A DNA stretch of 64,000 nt. It comes from RGIG3178 sp942492795. Lineage in GTDB: Bacteria; Bacillota; Clostridia; Christensenellales; QAND01. Shown one piece after another: positions 25,327 through 33,590 of the stretch. The notes beneath the pieces were generated by a model. It was not told where the DNA came from. It did no database searches and saw nothing but the letters and a program-made list of their open reading frames with translations. The position numbers were made by a program, and so were the translations under genes. The stretch spans positions 2,232,001-2,296,000 of the forward strand of contig OW818639.1 of NCBI GenBank assembly GCA_942492795.1, in the 5' to 3' direction. The first letter of the stretch is position 1; each line of letters opens with the position of its first letter.

Positions 25327-26514
25327 TTATGGCGTCGGTGTCGGCGTGGTTACGGGTGTCGATGTGGGTGTCGACGTGGGTGAGGGCGTCACCGTCGGTT
25401 CGGGTGTTGGCGCCAACGTGGGGGTCGGAGCCGGCGCGAGACCCGCTTGGTAAGCTTCTTCGATGCAAGCCTGATGATCCGGATCAATTTTGTTTGTACC
25501 GTGTGTTTTGGAGCCAACAAAATGGATACAGAACTGCCCCTTAAAATCATTGGAAGCCAAGGTATCATACCCGTGCGGCATACAGTTCATCGAAGCTGCC
25601 AATCTGTGCCCATTCACAATGACCCAGATCGGTCTTCTGCTCCACGAGAAATTGCCCGAGGCTTTGTAAAAAGTGGCTGTATCCGCAGGCGTGATCGTCT
25701 CGACGTCGGCATGTTTGCTGCCTCCGGTGCGTCGCACGTTGAAGACGTAGCCGGAACGGACGTCAACGATCACAGCATCCAAGCCCTTTTTAAATACATT
25801 GCAGGATACGTCACTCCAAAGCAGCTTTTCTGTCGGGATGCCCGCATAGGCTTCCTGTCCCGCAGGCCAAGGCGCAATCGTGCTGAGCTCAGGCGGGTTT
25901 AGCATCGTATACAGCGCTGAAAGCGTATAATTGCCGGCAATTCCGTCCGATTTAAGGCAGACGGAGCGTTGAAAACGCATCACGGCATCTTTTGTTTCGC
26001 TCTGGAAACTTCCGGTTATTTTCCCGGAATAGAAGCCTTTTATCTTCAATACCGTCTGCAAATCCTTGACGTCGGCGCCTTTTTTTCCCTTTTTCAATGT
26101 GACTTGATTGTTTAGCCTGCCAAGTTTGTAGGTGGAAGTGGGAGTCGACGTGGATGTCGGCGCCGTGGATGCTACACCGTAGACAGCGGCAAAAGTAGCA
26201 GATCCGACAATACCATCTGCTTTGAGCGCATTGGCCTTTTGAAACGCTTTAACGGCGCTCTGTGTTTTGATCCCGAATATGCCGTCACAGGTACCGCTGA
26301 AAAAGCCCTGCTCCGTTAATCTTTGTTGAAGCGCCGACACATCGAGCCCGCGGCAACCTGTTTTAAGAACGCGCGTGTAGGTTGGTATTGCTCTTTGTGA
26401 GACGATCGCCGCATTCTGGAAGAGTGCTCTGTGGGCAAAGGCGGTGCCCTGTACCGGAAAAAATAAAGCCAATGCAAGCGCACACGAAATCAGACCGGAT
26501 CTTTTTTTGAGCAT
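25327..26514 (-). CDS. Secreted protein: two PG_binding_1 repeats plus an unassigned C-terminal domain
   Basis: Predicted exported protein of 395 residues. A signal peptide ends near TAFAHRA (residue 28). Two PG_binding_1 repeats cover about 50-112 (RGLDVSALQQRLTEQGFFSG) and 140-205 (KGADVKDLQTVLKIKGFYSG), joined by a Thr/Ser/Pro linker. Residues about 225-350 form a distinct domain with His and Asp motifs (GGSKHADVETITPAD, then FCIHFVGSKTHGT and DPDHQ) that could be a catalytic or metal-binding wall domain. The last 35 residues are a Pro-Thr repeat tail ending at the stop. The peptidoglycan location is well supported; the enzymatic role is inference. Confidence 0.75.
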   Translation of the reverse strand: MLKKRSGLISCALALALFFPVQGTAFAHRALFQNAAIVSQRAIPTYTRVLKTGCRGLDVSALQQRLTEQGFFSGTCDGIFGIKTQSAVKAFQKANALKADGIVGSATFAAVYGVASTAPTSTSTPTSTYKLGRLNNQVTLKKGKKGADVKDLQTVLKIKGFYSGKITGSFQSETKDAVMRFQRSVCLKSDGIAGNYTLSALYTMLNPPELSTIAPWPAGQEAYAGIPTEKLLWSDVSCNVFKKGLDAVIVDVRSGYVFNVRRTGGSKHADVETITPADTATFYKASGNFSWSRRPIWVIVNGHRLAASMNCMPHGYDTLASNDFKGQFCIHFVGSKTHGTNKIDPDHQACIEEAYQAGLAPAPTPTLAPTPEPTVTPSPTSTPTSTPVTTPTPTP

Positions 26515-26634
26515 GATTCAAACCCCTTTTTACAGAGTGCCATTGTTACAAATATCTTACAACTCAAAGCGAATGTTGTCAAAACAATATATGAAAAGTT
26601 GCAGAATTTTGAGGGAAAAGGAGCGCTCACGCAA

Positions 26635-26672
26635 TGAAAGCCACCACCGCTTAAGAGGGTTGTGGCTTTTCA
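26635..26672 (-). terminator. Hairpin downstream of the floA operon, possible terminator
   Basis: GAAAGCCACCACC pairs with GGTTGTGGCTTTTC across an eight-base loop. No good T-tract follows on the minus strand, so terminator function is tentative. Confidence 0.45.
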
Positions 26673-26777
26673 TGTAGAGAAACGGCTTCGACATGTTGAC
26701 TTTTTCAGCACATGCAACAGGTTTGGTGTTTACTGCTCCGCCGCAGACAATAGAAACGATCGGACTTTAAAGTTTGC

Positions 26778-27107
26778 CTACCTCAAACAACGCCTTTTTG
26801 ATACCGGTTTAGCGATTATTTCGGCAAGAATAATCCCCTGAAGCAATGTATTGCGGGTGAATTCGATGTTCAATGGATTTTTATTTTTTGTTATATGTAT
26901 CGCTTCGCTTACTGAACGTGAATCTTCCTTTTCCGCGCTCTTGCGTTGCACGACGGGTTCAACCGTCGTTTTTATCTCTGCGGGCTGCTCAGCCACATCG
27001 ATCGCATCTTCGTCTACATCCGATGACGTTTGCAAAGAAGCATCAAAGAAGCCTCCAGATCTCTGGTCGCTGAGCAATTCACGGAAAATATCCCTCATGT
27101 TAGCCAT
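26778..27107 (-). CDS. Uncharacterised protein of 109 residues downstream of floA
   Basis: I do not recognise a family. The protein starts MANMRDIFRELLSDQ and has an acidic, probably disordered middle (residues 25-70). A C-terminal segment, NTLLQGIILAEIIAKPVSKRR, looks like an amphipathic helix followed by a basic end. It begins 28 bases after the floA stop on the same strand with GAGGGTGA upstream, so it is probably co-transcribed with nfeD-floA. The C-terminal helix could bind membrane or FloA assemblies, but that is inference. Confidence 0.6.
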   Translation of the reverse strand: MANMRDIFRELLSDQRSGGFFDASLQTSSDVDEDAIDVAEQPAEIKTTVEPVVQRKSAEKEDSRSVSEAIHITKNKNPLNIEFTRNTLLQGIILAEIIAKPVSKRRCLR

Positions 27108-27134
27108 TGATTTTTGTCACCCTCTTTGCCCCGA

Positions 27135-28136
27135 TTACTCCGATTCAGAAGTTGTTCCTTCCGGTTTGCCGGCAGATGCAATCGAACTCCTCATCTGGGT
27201 ATCGGAAATGACATTCTGCATATTGTAGTAGTCCATCACGCCGAGCTTCCCTGCACGCAGGGCTTCCGACATTGCTTTTGGCACTTCGGATTCCGCTTCG
27301 ACCACCTTAGCGCGCATCTCCACGACGGCCGCTTTCATTTCCTGTTCACGGGCAACGGCCATTGCCCGGCGCTCCTCTGCTTTGGCCTGGGCGATTCGTT
27401 TATCCGCTTCGGCTTGATCCGTCTGCAGTTGAGCTCCGATATTCCGGCCGACATCAACATCGGCAATATCGATGGATAGTATCTCAAAAGCTGTTCCACT
27501 ATCAAGTCCTTTGCTTAAGACCGTCTTGGAGATACGGTCCGGGTTTTCCAATACTTCTTTGTGCGAATTAGCCGATCCAATGGTTGTGACAATGCCTTCG
27601 CCTACGCGCGCAATGATCGTTTGCTCGCCCGCGCCGCCAACCAGCCTGTCAATGTTGGCACGAACCGTAACCCTTGCTTTGGCTTTAAGTTCAATGCCAT
27701 CCTTGGCTATGGCTGCAACCAAAGGCGTTTCGATCACCTTTGGATTCACGCTCATCTGAACGGCTTCAAGAACGTCGCGGCCCGCAAGGTCGATAGCCGC
27801 CGCCCTCTCGAAATGCAACGGGATTTCAGCACGCTGCGCTGCAATCAACGCATTGACAACCCTGTCCACATTGCCTCCGGCCAAATAGTGAGCTTCCAAT
27901 TGGTTGATATTCAGGTCAAGGCCTGCTTTTACCGCTTTGATCAGAGGATTCACGACCCTGATTGGCGCAACTCTGCGCAAACGCATGCCGATCAGATTAA
28001 AAATGCCGACCTTTACACCGGCAGCCGCCGCGGATATCCATAGCCGTACTGGGACGAAACTGAAAAACAGAGACAATACAACGACAACAGCCGCTATGAT
28101 CAAGACTAACCCAAAATCAATTCCCAGCAAATCCAT
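27135..28136 (-). CDS. floA: Flotillin-like protein FloA
   Basis: Membrane-microdomain scaffold of the YqfA/FloA family, 333 residues. One membrane segment at about residues 8-28 (GLVLIIAAVVVVLSLFF) is followed by the family-typical VPVRLWISAAAAGVKVGIF and IGMRLRRVAPIRVVNPLIKA. A flotillin/SPFH-like body follows, then an Ala/Glu-rich helical region at about 240-300. Length and start match B. subtilis FloA, which begins MD and enters the membrane at once; hence the ATG at 28136, although ATGs at 28145 and 28154 are in frame. The upstream nfeD-type gene is its usual partner. Confidence 0.95.
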   Translation of the reverse strand: MDLLGIDFGLVLIIAAVVVVLSLFFSFVPVRLWISAAAAGVKVGIFNLIGMRLRRVAPIRVVNPLIKAVKAGLDLNINQLEAHYLAGGNVDRVVNALIAAQRAEIPLHFERAAAIDLAGRDVLEAVQMSVNPKVIETPLVAAIAKDGIELKAKARVTVRANIDRLVGGAGEQTIIARVGEGIVTTIGSANSHKEVLENPDRISKTVLSKGLDSGTAFEILSIDIADVDVGRNIGAQLQTDQAEADKRIAQAKAEERRAMAVAREQEMKAAVVEMRAKVVEAESEVPKAMSEALRAGKLGVMDYYNMQNVISDTQMRSSIASAGKPEGTTSESE

Positions 28137-28175
28137 TCTACTCATTCCTTTCATCCTTGCCTGTGGATCGATTGC

Positions 28176-28667
28176 CTATTCCACGGCTTTAACGACGATT
28201 CGTCTTCCTTCCGCCTGCACAATTCTTATTTTTTCCCCACATTCCATGTATAAGCCCTCGGAAACCACGTCCAAACGTTTACCGTCAAATTCGCCTATCC
28301 CGGATGGGCGAAGTGGCGAAACCGCGATGCCTTCTTTCCCGATTAATGATGTGGAATTCTCTGTTGCCGTGAATCCGGCTTCTCGCTTTGAAGCGGATCT
28401 AAGAATAAGCTTTTTTGAAAGCTTCCCCTTCTTTGCCGAGCGCAGAATGACAAGCAGCAACAACGCTATCAGCAGAATCAAGACGAGAATCATAACCAGT
28501 GCTTCAAGCACGGTTCGAGCCGTCATCACGATGCCAATGATAAGAAGCACGATTCCAACGCCGCCTGCAATGCCGAACCCGGGCATAAACATTTCTATCA
28601 TCAACAATACTAAGCCTGCAATGAACAGGATCACCTGTATCGTTCCCATGTTCGTGATAAAACTCAT
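28176..28667 (-). CDS. NfeD family membrane protein
   Basis: Partner protein of flotillins, 163 residues. Three membrane helices lie within about residues 10-75 (IQVILFIAGLVLLMIEMFMP, GGVGIVLLIIGIVMTA, LVMILVLILLIALLLLVIL). A C-terminal OB-fold NfeD domain (about 105-163) includes LIGKEGIAVSPLRPSGIGEF and ends ERRIVVKAVE-like. The ATG at 28667 is best placed for the protein, but the GGGGG ribosome-binding site is rather far upstream, so the exact start is uncertain. Co-transcribed with floA 39 bases downstream. Confidence 0.9.
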   Translation of the reverse strand: MSFITNMGTIQVILFIAGLVLLMIEMFMPGFGIAGGVGIVLLIIGIVMTARTVLEALVMILVLILLIALLLLVILRSAKKGKLSKKLILRSASKREAGFTATENSTSLIGKEGIAVSPLRPSGIGEFDGKRLDVVSEGLYMECGEKIRIVQAEGRRIVVKAVE

Positions 28668-28696
28668 GATGTTAATGCTTTGCCCCCTTTCTGTTG

Positions 28697-28711
28697 GCAC
28701 AAATTTTGTGC
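28697..28711. repeat. Inverted repeat in the nfeD leader
   Basis: GCACAAA and TTTGTGC flank a single T, between the extended -10 element and the nfeD ribosome-binding site. Its position suits a repressor operator, but no regulator is adjacent. Confidence 0.6.
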
Positions 28712-28727
28712 ATGTTCATTATACCAT

Positions 28728-28736
28728 ATTCACAGT
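28728..28736 (-). promoter_or_regulatory. Extended -10 promoter of nfeD-floA
   Basis: The minus strand reads TGGTATAAT, an extended -10 element with a perfect TATAAT hexamer. The -35 region is weak. It lies about 60 bases upstream of the nfeD start. Confidence 0.6.
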
Positions 28737-28894
28737 TTTCCACATAGTGTAGCGGTTCGCTTGCAACACAAACGGGATGCGTTTTATCGGTTTCAATAAA
28801 GAACTCATACTTTTTTTGAGATTTTTTCTTGTGTGTTACATTATATTTTGTCGCGTATATAGTGTCATGTTTTTTATCATCGTGGAGCGGAAAC

Positions 28895-28924
28895 GAAAAA
28901 CCCCCAACCGCAAAGCGATTGGGG
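28895..28924 (-). terminator. Terminator of the tRNA-Thr/tRNA-Pro unit
   Basis: CCCCAATCGC and GCGGTTGGGG form a stem around TTT and run into GTTTTT on the minus strand, about 30 bases after tRNA-Pro. Confidence 0.85.
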
Positions 28925-28954
28925 ATCGTAAGTGGAGCAAATCATGCTCCAATG

Positions 28955-29031
28955 TGGTCGAGGTGACTGGATTCGAACCAGCGGCCTTTTGGTCCCGAAC
29001 CAAACGCGCTACCAAACTGCGCTACACCTCG
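28955..29031 (-). tRNA. tRNA-Pro (anticodon CGG)
   Basis: A 77-base cloverleaf with CGAGGTG/CACCTCG acceptor stem, anticodon CGG, GGTTCGAAT T-arm and encoded CCA. Confidence 0.95.
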
Positions 29032-29032
29032 A

Positions 29033-29108
29033 TGGAGCCAACATAGAGATTCGAACTCTAGACCTGCGCATTACGAATGCGCTGCTCTACCAACTGAGCT
29101 ATGTTGGC
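29033..29108 (-). tRNA. tRNA-Thr (anticodon CGT)
   Basis: A 76-base cloverleaf with GCCAACA/TGTTGGC acceptor stem, anticodon CGT in a TTCGTAA loop, and an encoded TCCA end. Only one base separates it from tRNA-Pro. Confidence 0.95.
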
Positions 29109-29121
29109 TCAACAGATATGG

Positions 29122-29150
29122 ATTATAGCAGAAATCGCTTTGTATGTCAC
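29122..29150 (-). promoter_or_regulatory. Promoter of the tRNA-Thr/tRNA-Pro unit
   Basis: Minus-strand GTGACA and TATAAT hexamers are 17 bases apart, ending 13 bases before tRNA-Thr. Confidence 0.8.
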
Positions 29151-29201
29151 TATCTTTTTTGTTGTCGGCCAACCGCTTCGGCGTTGCTTATACAGTCTTT
29201 T

Positions 29202-30317
29202 TCAGCGATTTCGTTGCCGCATATACATAAACAGCTGGCATTGGATGTTGCCGTTGTAGAGTTTGCGGCGCCTGTCCGCCTTCTGTCCGAAATTCTTTTC
29301 AAATTCGGGATCGCTGGATATAACAAACATACCGACCCGGGGATTCGCCCTTTTGACTTCCCCGAGAGCCGTTTCCACGCTTCTCGCTTCCCCGGTGGGC
29401 AACCGTTCGCCATAGGGCGGATTGGTTACGATGACACAGCTTTCAGCGGGAAGGATGAGTTTTTTTACATCCATGGCTTCGAAGTTGATAAACCCGTGAA
29501 CGCCCGCGCGCCTGGCGTGCCTTCGTGCCATGGATACGCTATCGGGATCAATATCGTATGCGCTCAGATGTGCAAAACCGGAAAGCCTCTTTTGCTGTTC
29601 CGCTTTGTCTCTAAGCCGCATCGCATCTTCTTCCCACAACTTCCATTCATCGAACGCGAACCGCCTTAGAAGCCCCGGAGCGAAGCGTGCGGCCATCATG
29701 GCGGCTTCGATCACGATCGTGCCCGACCCGCAGCAGGGGTCCAGCAAAATTTCGCTTCCGTTGTAATAGGACAACATCACCATCGCAGCCGCCAGCGTTT
29801 CACGAAGCGGTGCGGCGGCGGATAAATCGCGGTATCCCCGCCGGTTCAATCCTGCCCCGCTGGTATTGAGGCCTACAACCACGCGATCGCGCAGCAGCCC
29901 AATTTCGATTTGGTATTGCTGTCCGCTTTCCGGGCATTGCGAATAGCCGTGTACCGCGCACATTGCGTCGCAAATGGCTTTCTTTGTGATCTTCTGGACA
30001 TCCCGTATGGAGACCAGCTTGGACAACGCGGTCTTTCCGGTCACGATAATGCTGGCATCTTTGGGCAAATACTTTTGCCAGGGCATATCCCTTATGCCAT
30101 CAAATAGCGCCGTAAAATTGTCCGCAACAAAGCTATGAAGCTCGACGAATACGCGATCGGCGCATCGCAGCCACAGATTGGCTTCGATGATGCCTTCCCG
30201 TTGTGCTTCAAACACGACCCTCGCGTCTTCCACGACGATGATCGGAAGGCCAAGCGCGGATAGCTCGTCCCTCACCAGCGATTCGATGCCAAAAGCGCAG
30301 GTAGCAAAACAACGCAT
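29202..30317 (-). CDS. THUMP-domain rRNA (guanine-N2) methyltransferase, RlmL-like
   Basis: SAM-dependent RNA methyltransferase of 371 residues, equivalent to the N-terminal methylase half of E. coli RlmL (m2G2445 of 23S rRNA) and to B. subtilis YpsC. A THUMP domain covers about residues 45-155. The SAM motif is LLDPCCGSGTIVIEAAMMA near residue 192, AYDIDPDSVSMAR lies near 255, and the catalytic motif VTNPPYGERLP is near 296. The start overlaps the HD-protein stop by one base (TGATG), and it is the last gene of a six-gene run that begins with a methyltransferase at 35.2 kb. Confidence 0.9.
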   Translation of the reverse strand: MRCFATCAFGIESLVRDELSALGLPIIVVEDARVVFEAQREGIIEANLWLRCADRVFVELHSFVADNFTALFDGIRDMPWQKYLPKDASIIVTGKTALSKLVSIRDVQKITKKAICDAMCAVHGYSQCPESGQQYQIEIGLLRDRVVVGLNTSGAGLNRRGYRDLSAAAPLRETLAAAMVMLSYYNGSEILLDPCCGSGTIVIEAAMMAARFAPGLLRRFAFDEWKLWEEDAMRLRDKAEQQKRLSGFAHLSAYDIDPDSVSMARRHARRAGVHGFINFEAMDVKKLILPAESCVIVTNPPYGERLPTGEARSVETALGEVKRANPRVGMFVISSDPEFEKNFGQKADRRRKLYNGNIQCQLFMYMRQRNR

Positions 30318-31042
30318 CAGAATCCCCCCGATTCAGGGACCGGTACCGTGCTGCCATCCGTCTCCGGATGGATAGGCGCATTGTTGATCAGCATATCGTT
30401 GATGACAAGTTCAAATCTGCACCCGAGGAACTTAGCAGATAGCTCCGCAAGGGTCATACGGGATAGGTAGATCGTTAAAAACTCCTTGACGGAGCTTGAA
30501 TGATCCATATAGCAATAGAAGCGAATAATGCGCTCATCAGGATCCGCCGTGACCCTCGTTTTTTTGATCGAATAGTTCACGCGGTCGTGAATATCGTTGA
30601 AATCATACCGCCCGCGACGAACGCGCGCACGGTGTGCATCCACTTTATCGGCGATAATCAGGGCTGCCGACAGGTCGCTGACCGGTGCGCCATTGCTCTC
30701 GTCATGGTTTCCGATGGCGCTGCATATCTCTATGACCTCTTCAAGCGGCATTCCCATTTCGCGCAATACGGGCATCATGATGGCCGCACCAACCTCTGCG
30801 TGGCTATGGCGGTTGATCATGTTGCCGACATCGTGGATCCAGCCAACGATGCGCCCCATCTCGACCATCCGCTCGTCGTAGCCAAGGCTTTGCAGAATTT
30901 CCCCCGTAATGCGCGCCACATAGCCGACATGACGCGGTCCGTGGTCGGTGTATCCAAGACGTTCCAGACATAAATTGGCTTTTTCCACCATGGCGGAAAC
31001 AACCGGACTGGCTTGTATGTCCGCAAGCGTAATAGTCTGCAT
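30317..31042 (-). CDS. HD-domain phosphohydrolase
   Basis: Metal-dependent phosphohydrolase of 241 residues. HD-domain signatures are HGPRHVGYVARI near residue 34, GWIHDVGN near 66, RHSHAEVGA near 78 and a later GNHDESNG near 110, with IADKVDAHRARVR near 130. Such proteins may act on nucleotides or cyclic dinucleotides; no second domain is seen, so substrate is unknown. The ATG at 31042 has GGGGG nine bases upstream and is preferred over 31066. It is separated by 13 bases from the helical protein gene and coupled to the RNA methyltransferase gene downstream. Confidence 0.8.
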   Translation of the reverse strand: MQTITLADIQASPVVSAMVEKANLCLERLGYTDHGPRHVGYVARITGEILQSLGYDERMVEMGRIVGWIHDVGNMINRHSHAEVGAAIMMPVLREMGMPLEEVIEICSAIGNHDESNGAPVSDLSAALIIADKVDAHRARVRRGRYDFNDIHDRVNYSIKKTRVTADPDERIIRFYCYMDHSSSVKEFLTIYLSRMTLAELSAKFLGCRFELVINDMLINNAPIHPETDGSTVPVPESGGF

Positions 31043-31055
31043 CGTGTTTTCCCCC

Positions 31056-31871
31056 TCACTCGTCATTCGTGATCTGCTCTAACGCCATATAGTCCTTATC
31101 CCCGGAATACTCCCGTTCGTTATCCAACTGTCCGCCCAACTCTTCAATGGCATCCCGGACGGCTAAGTAATCGAAATAGGTCAAATTCGGCAACGCTGAC
31201 GCCTGCACAAGGAGCGGCAATGCCCTTTCATCGCCTATCTTGGCAAGGCACTGCGCATAGAACGCGACGGCATCTTCCCTTTTTGTGAACAATTCGCACA
31301 GGTATTCCAAAGCACCCTCGCAGGGACCGCAGCATGATACGATATCGGCAAGCCTGTCCGTCACCTTGTCGGAATACGTGTCCTGCTGCAATGCTTCCAA
31401 AGCGAGCTTCGCCGCCGGCTGTCCGAAGAGCAATATTGCCTGCACGGACTGGTTTGCTTTCGCGTCTTCCTCCAGAATGATCTGCCGCATACAGGGTTCC
31501 ATCATCTCTTCCGGTTGCAGTTCGCTCAGACGCTCCAATACAGCCTGGTTTTGGGCATCGGTCAAATCCCTGTCGAGATGCTCCAACAATATCGGTACGC
31601 TGTCATCGCAGCTGTTGATCGCATCGCACAACGGATCGGGTACCGGAACGTGGCTGTCTGCATATTCCATCAAAGTATCGATAAGTTCCTGCGGGGCATA
31701 CTCATCGAAATAACGGCTGGGCGCCGATCCTGCGAATTGCTCCTGCGGCGTATCGAGCCATGTCTCGTACATCCGGGACGCCAACTCGTCCATATCCTCC
31801 TGCATCGTTTCGAGATTCTCCGTACATTGCGTACGAAGCCAGATCGCAAACGCAGCCTGAAAATCAATCAT
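31056..31871 (-). CDS. Uncharacterised helical-repeat protein
   Basis: I do not recognise a named family. The 271-residue protein is predicted all-helical and acidic, with a HEAT-like pattern from about residue 90: helices ending in paired hydrophobics with Pro/Asp turns (SVPILLEHLDRDLTDAQNQA, QAILLFGQPAAKLALEALQQ, DERALPLLVQASALPN). It starts eight bases inside the TPR gene, with GGGGG upstream of the ATG, so the two are coupled. A scaffold or adaptor acting with the TPR protein is plausible but inferred only from this linkage. Confidence 0.65.
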   Translation of the reverse strand: MIDFQAAFAIWLRTQCTENLETMQEDMDELASRMYETWLDTPQEQFAGSAPSRYFDEYAPQELIDTLMEYADSHVPVPDPLCDAINSCDDSVPILLEHLDRDLTDAQNQAVLERLSELQPEEMMEPCMRQIILEEDAKANQSVQAILLFGQPAAKLALEALQQDTYSDKVTDRLADIVSCCGPCEGALEYLCELFTKREDAVAFYAQCLAKIGDERALPLLVQASALPNLTYFDYLAVRDAIEELGGQLDNEREYSGDKDYMALEQITNDE

Positions 31872-33582
31872 TTTGCTCCCCCTTTTGGGTCAATGCGCGG
31901 GACAACCGCGTCACACGGGACTCAACAAGGCTTTGCTTTGTGCCGTATGCGATCGCAATGTCCGCCAGATCGGGTTCTTCGCCCTTTTGTGTTAATGCGA
32001 CAGCTTCAAGCGCTGCAGACCATGCGGGCTTTTGCTGCAAATTCGGATACGGGACGGTCAATCCCTTCATGTACGCTTCCCAGACGCGAACGGCCTTTTC
32101 CACCAGGTCTTCAAGCTTTCGGTGCCGCATCAGACGAACACATATTTCCAAAACCGTTGTATAGCCCGTCGGGACATCGTCCCCGAGCGCCGCCACCAGC
32201 GTTACCCGCGCCTCGACGACCCCGTGCCCCGTCCAAGCGACGTATGGCTCTCGCGCGCCCATACTCTTTAGCGCGGACATCGTACGGTTTTTCTGATCGC
32301 GCATCACATCCGCTGCCATCAGATACATCCGAAGCGTCTCCTCCGCCTGCGCGTCGCCGATGATCCCCAACAGGTCCACCATGGCATTTTGCACATTGCA
32401 GTCCGTCAGATTCAATGCCCATTTCACATAGTTTCTGAATTGAAGATCATCCCTCCACATACGCTCGATGGTATGAAGATCCTTTTTTGTGGTCTCGTTG
32501 AGATATTTTACCCGCCGAACCGCCTCGTACAGCGGTACCTGCATCAAAAGCCCCATCTTCGGCTCGGCGTCTCCATCCAGTGCCCGTTTTGCCAGTTGGC
32601 GGTAGAATCCTCCGACGCCGCCTTCTTCCTCCACCTGCGCCATCTCGTTGAAATACCGCTGCGCTTTGGCATATTCCTTCTCGTTGTAGGCGCATACGCC
32701 GGCGCAGTACAGCGTGCGCACATCATAGGGTTCGAACGTCAGCGCCTGTTCAAAGAAACCCAGCGCCTGCTTTGTCCATTCGGCTTCAAACATCGTCAGC
32801 GCAGCTTTGTATGCCTCATCGGGCGCCATCGCCTGCAGCTTTGCAACCTTTTCCAGACATTGTGTCACCTGTTCGTTGTTCTTCGTCAGCCCCTCAAAGA
32901 TGGCGAGATTGCACAGGGCATGGATGTTGTCCTTTTCGCTGCTTAAAACCATCAGCGTGTGTTCTTTTGCCAGATCCGTCTTGCCCTGCAAATAGTAGGC
33001 GAGCGCCAGATTGTTCCTGGCATAGAAAAGCTGCGGCGCCTGCTGCACCACCGGCTCGAGCAAGTCAATCGCGGCTTGCACCTCGCCGCGGTCGAGCGCG
33101 ACCTTGCCGGCATCCGCCTGCTCCTGTATCTCCTGCGCTATGTTATCATTGTCTTCCCTTGCGTCAATCTCTTCTTCGATATACATCAGCATGTCTTCGG
33201 CATCGAGCGAATAGCGCCCCTCGGGCTCTTTTTGCAGGTACATTAAAAAGCTGTCCCTTGCCTGCACCAAGTCCTGAAGACCGATGAAGTTGCATCCCAT
33301 GCCATAATAGCATTCCGTCATCTCGGAATCGCTCTCGCGCACGATGCGGAACAACAGCTGGTTGCTCTTTTCATAACAATACATGTCTGAATACAGCGCC
33401 GCCAGATTCAGCTTATGATCCATATTTTTCGGCTCGTCCCAAACGGCACGCCGATAGAATGACAAAGCCTGTAAAAAGTCGCCCTTTTCCGCATAGCGGG
33501 TGGCGATGCGGGCATGGAATTCTCCCTGCCGTTTGAAGGCAAGGACCTTGCTTTCCGCGTTTTGTTTAGATTTTGCGTCCAT
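31864..33582 (-). CDS. TPR-repeat protein
   Basis: Soluble protein of 572 residues made largely of tetratricopeptide repeats. Clear repeat units include KGDFLQALSFYRRAVWDEPK near residue 30, DLVQARDSFLMYLQKEPEGR near 105, LDRGEVQAAIDLLEPVVQQA near 165, and KQALGFFEQALTFEPYDVRT near 270. The C-terminal 250 residues are helical but less regular. The ATG at 33582 has AAAGGAG immediately upstream. It lies eight bases after hslO and overlaps the helical protein gene by eight bases. Binding partner unknown. Confidence 0.8.
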   Translation of the reverse strand: MDAKSKQNAESKVLAFKRQGEFHARIATRYAEKGDFLQALSFYRRAVWDEPKNMDHKLNLAALYSDMYCYEKSNQLLFRIVRESDSEMTECYYGMGCNFIGLQDLVQARDSFLMYLQKEPEGRYSLDAEDMLMYIEEEIDAREDNDNIAQEIQEQADAGKVALDRGEVQAAIDLLEPVVQQAPQLFYARNNLALAYYLQGKTDLAKEHTLMVLSSEKDNIHALCNLAIFEGLTKNNEQVTQCLEKVAKLQAMAPDEAYKAALTMFEAEWTKQALGFFEQALTFEPYDVRTLYCAGVCAYNEKEYAKAQRYFNEMAQVEEEGGVGGFYRQLAKRALDGDAEPKMGLLMQVPLYEAVRRVKYLNETTKKDLHTIERMWRDDLQFRNYVKWALNLTDCNVQNAMVDLLGIIGDAQAEETLRMYLMAADVMRDQKNRTMSALKSMGAREPYVAWTGHGVVEARVTLVAALGDDVPTGYTTVLEICVRLMRHRKLEDLVEKAVRVWEAYMKGLTVPYPNLQQKPAWSAALEAVALTQKGEEPDLADIAIAYGTKQSLVESRVTRLSRALTQKGEQND

Positions 33583-33590
33583 GTTCTCCT

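Noticed and set aside
25327..25450. Possible tandem DNA repeat or CRISPR-like array (GTGTCGGCGTGG-type words)
   Set aside because: The repeats are irregular and encode the Pro-Thr tail of the secreted protein; no spacers or constant repeats exist. No CRISPR array was found elsewhere.
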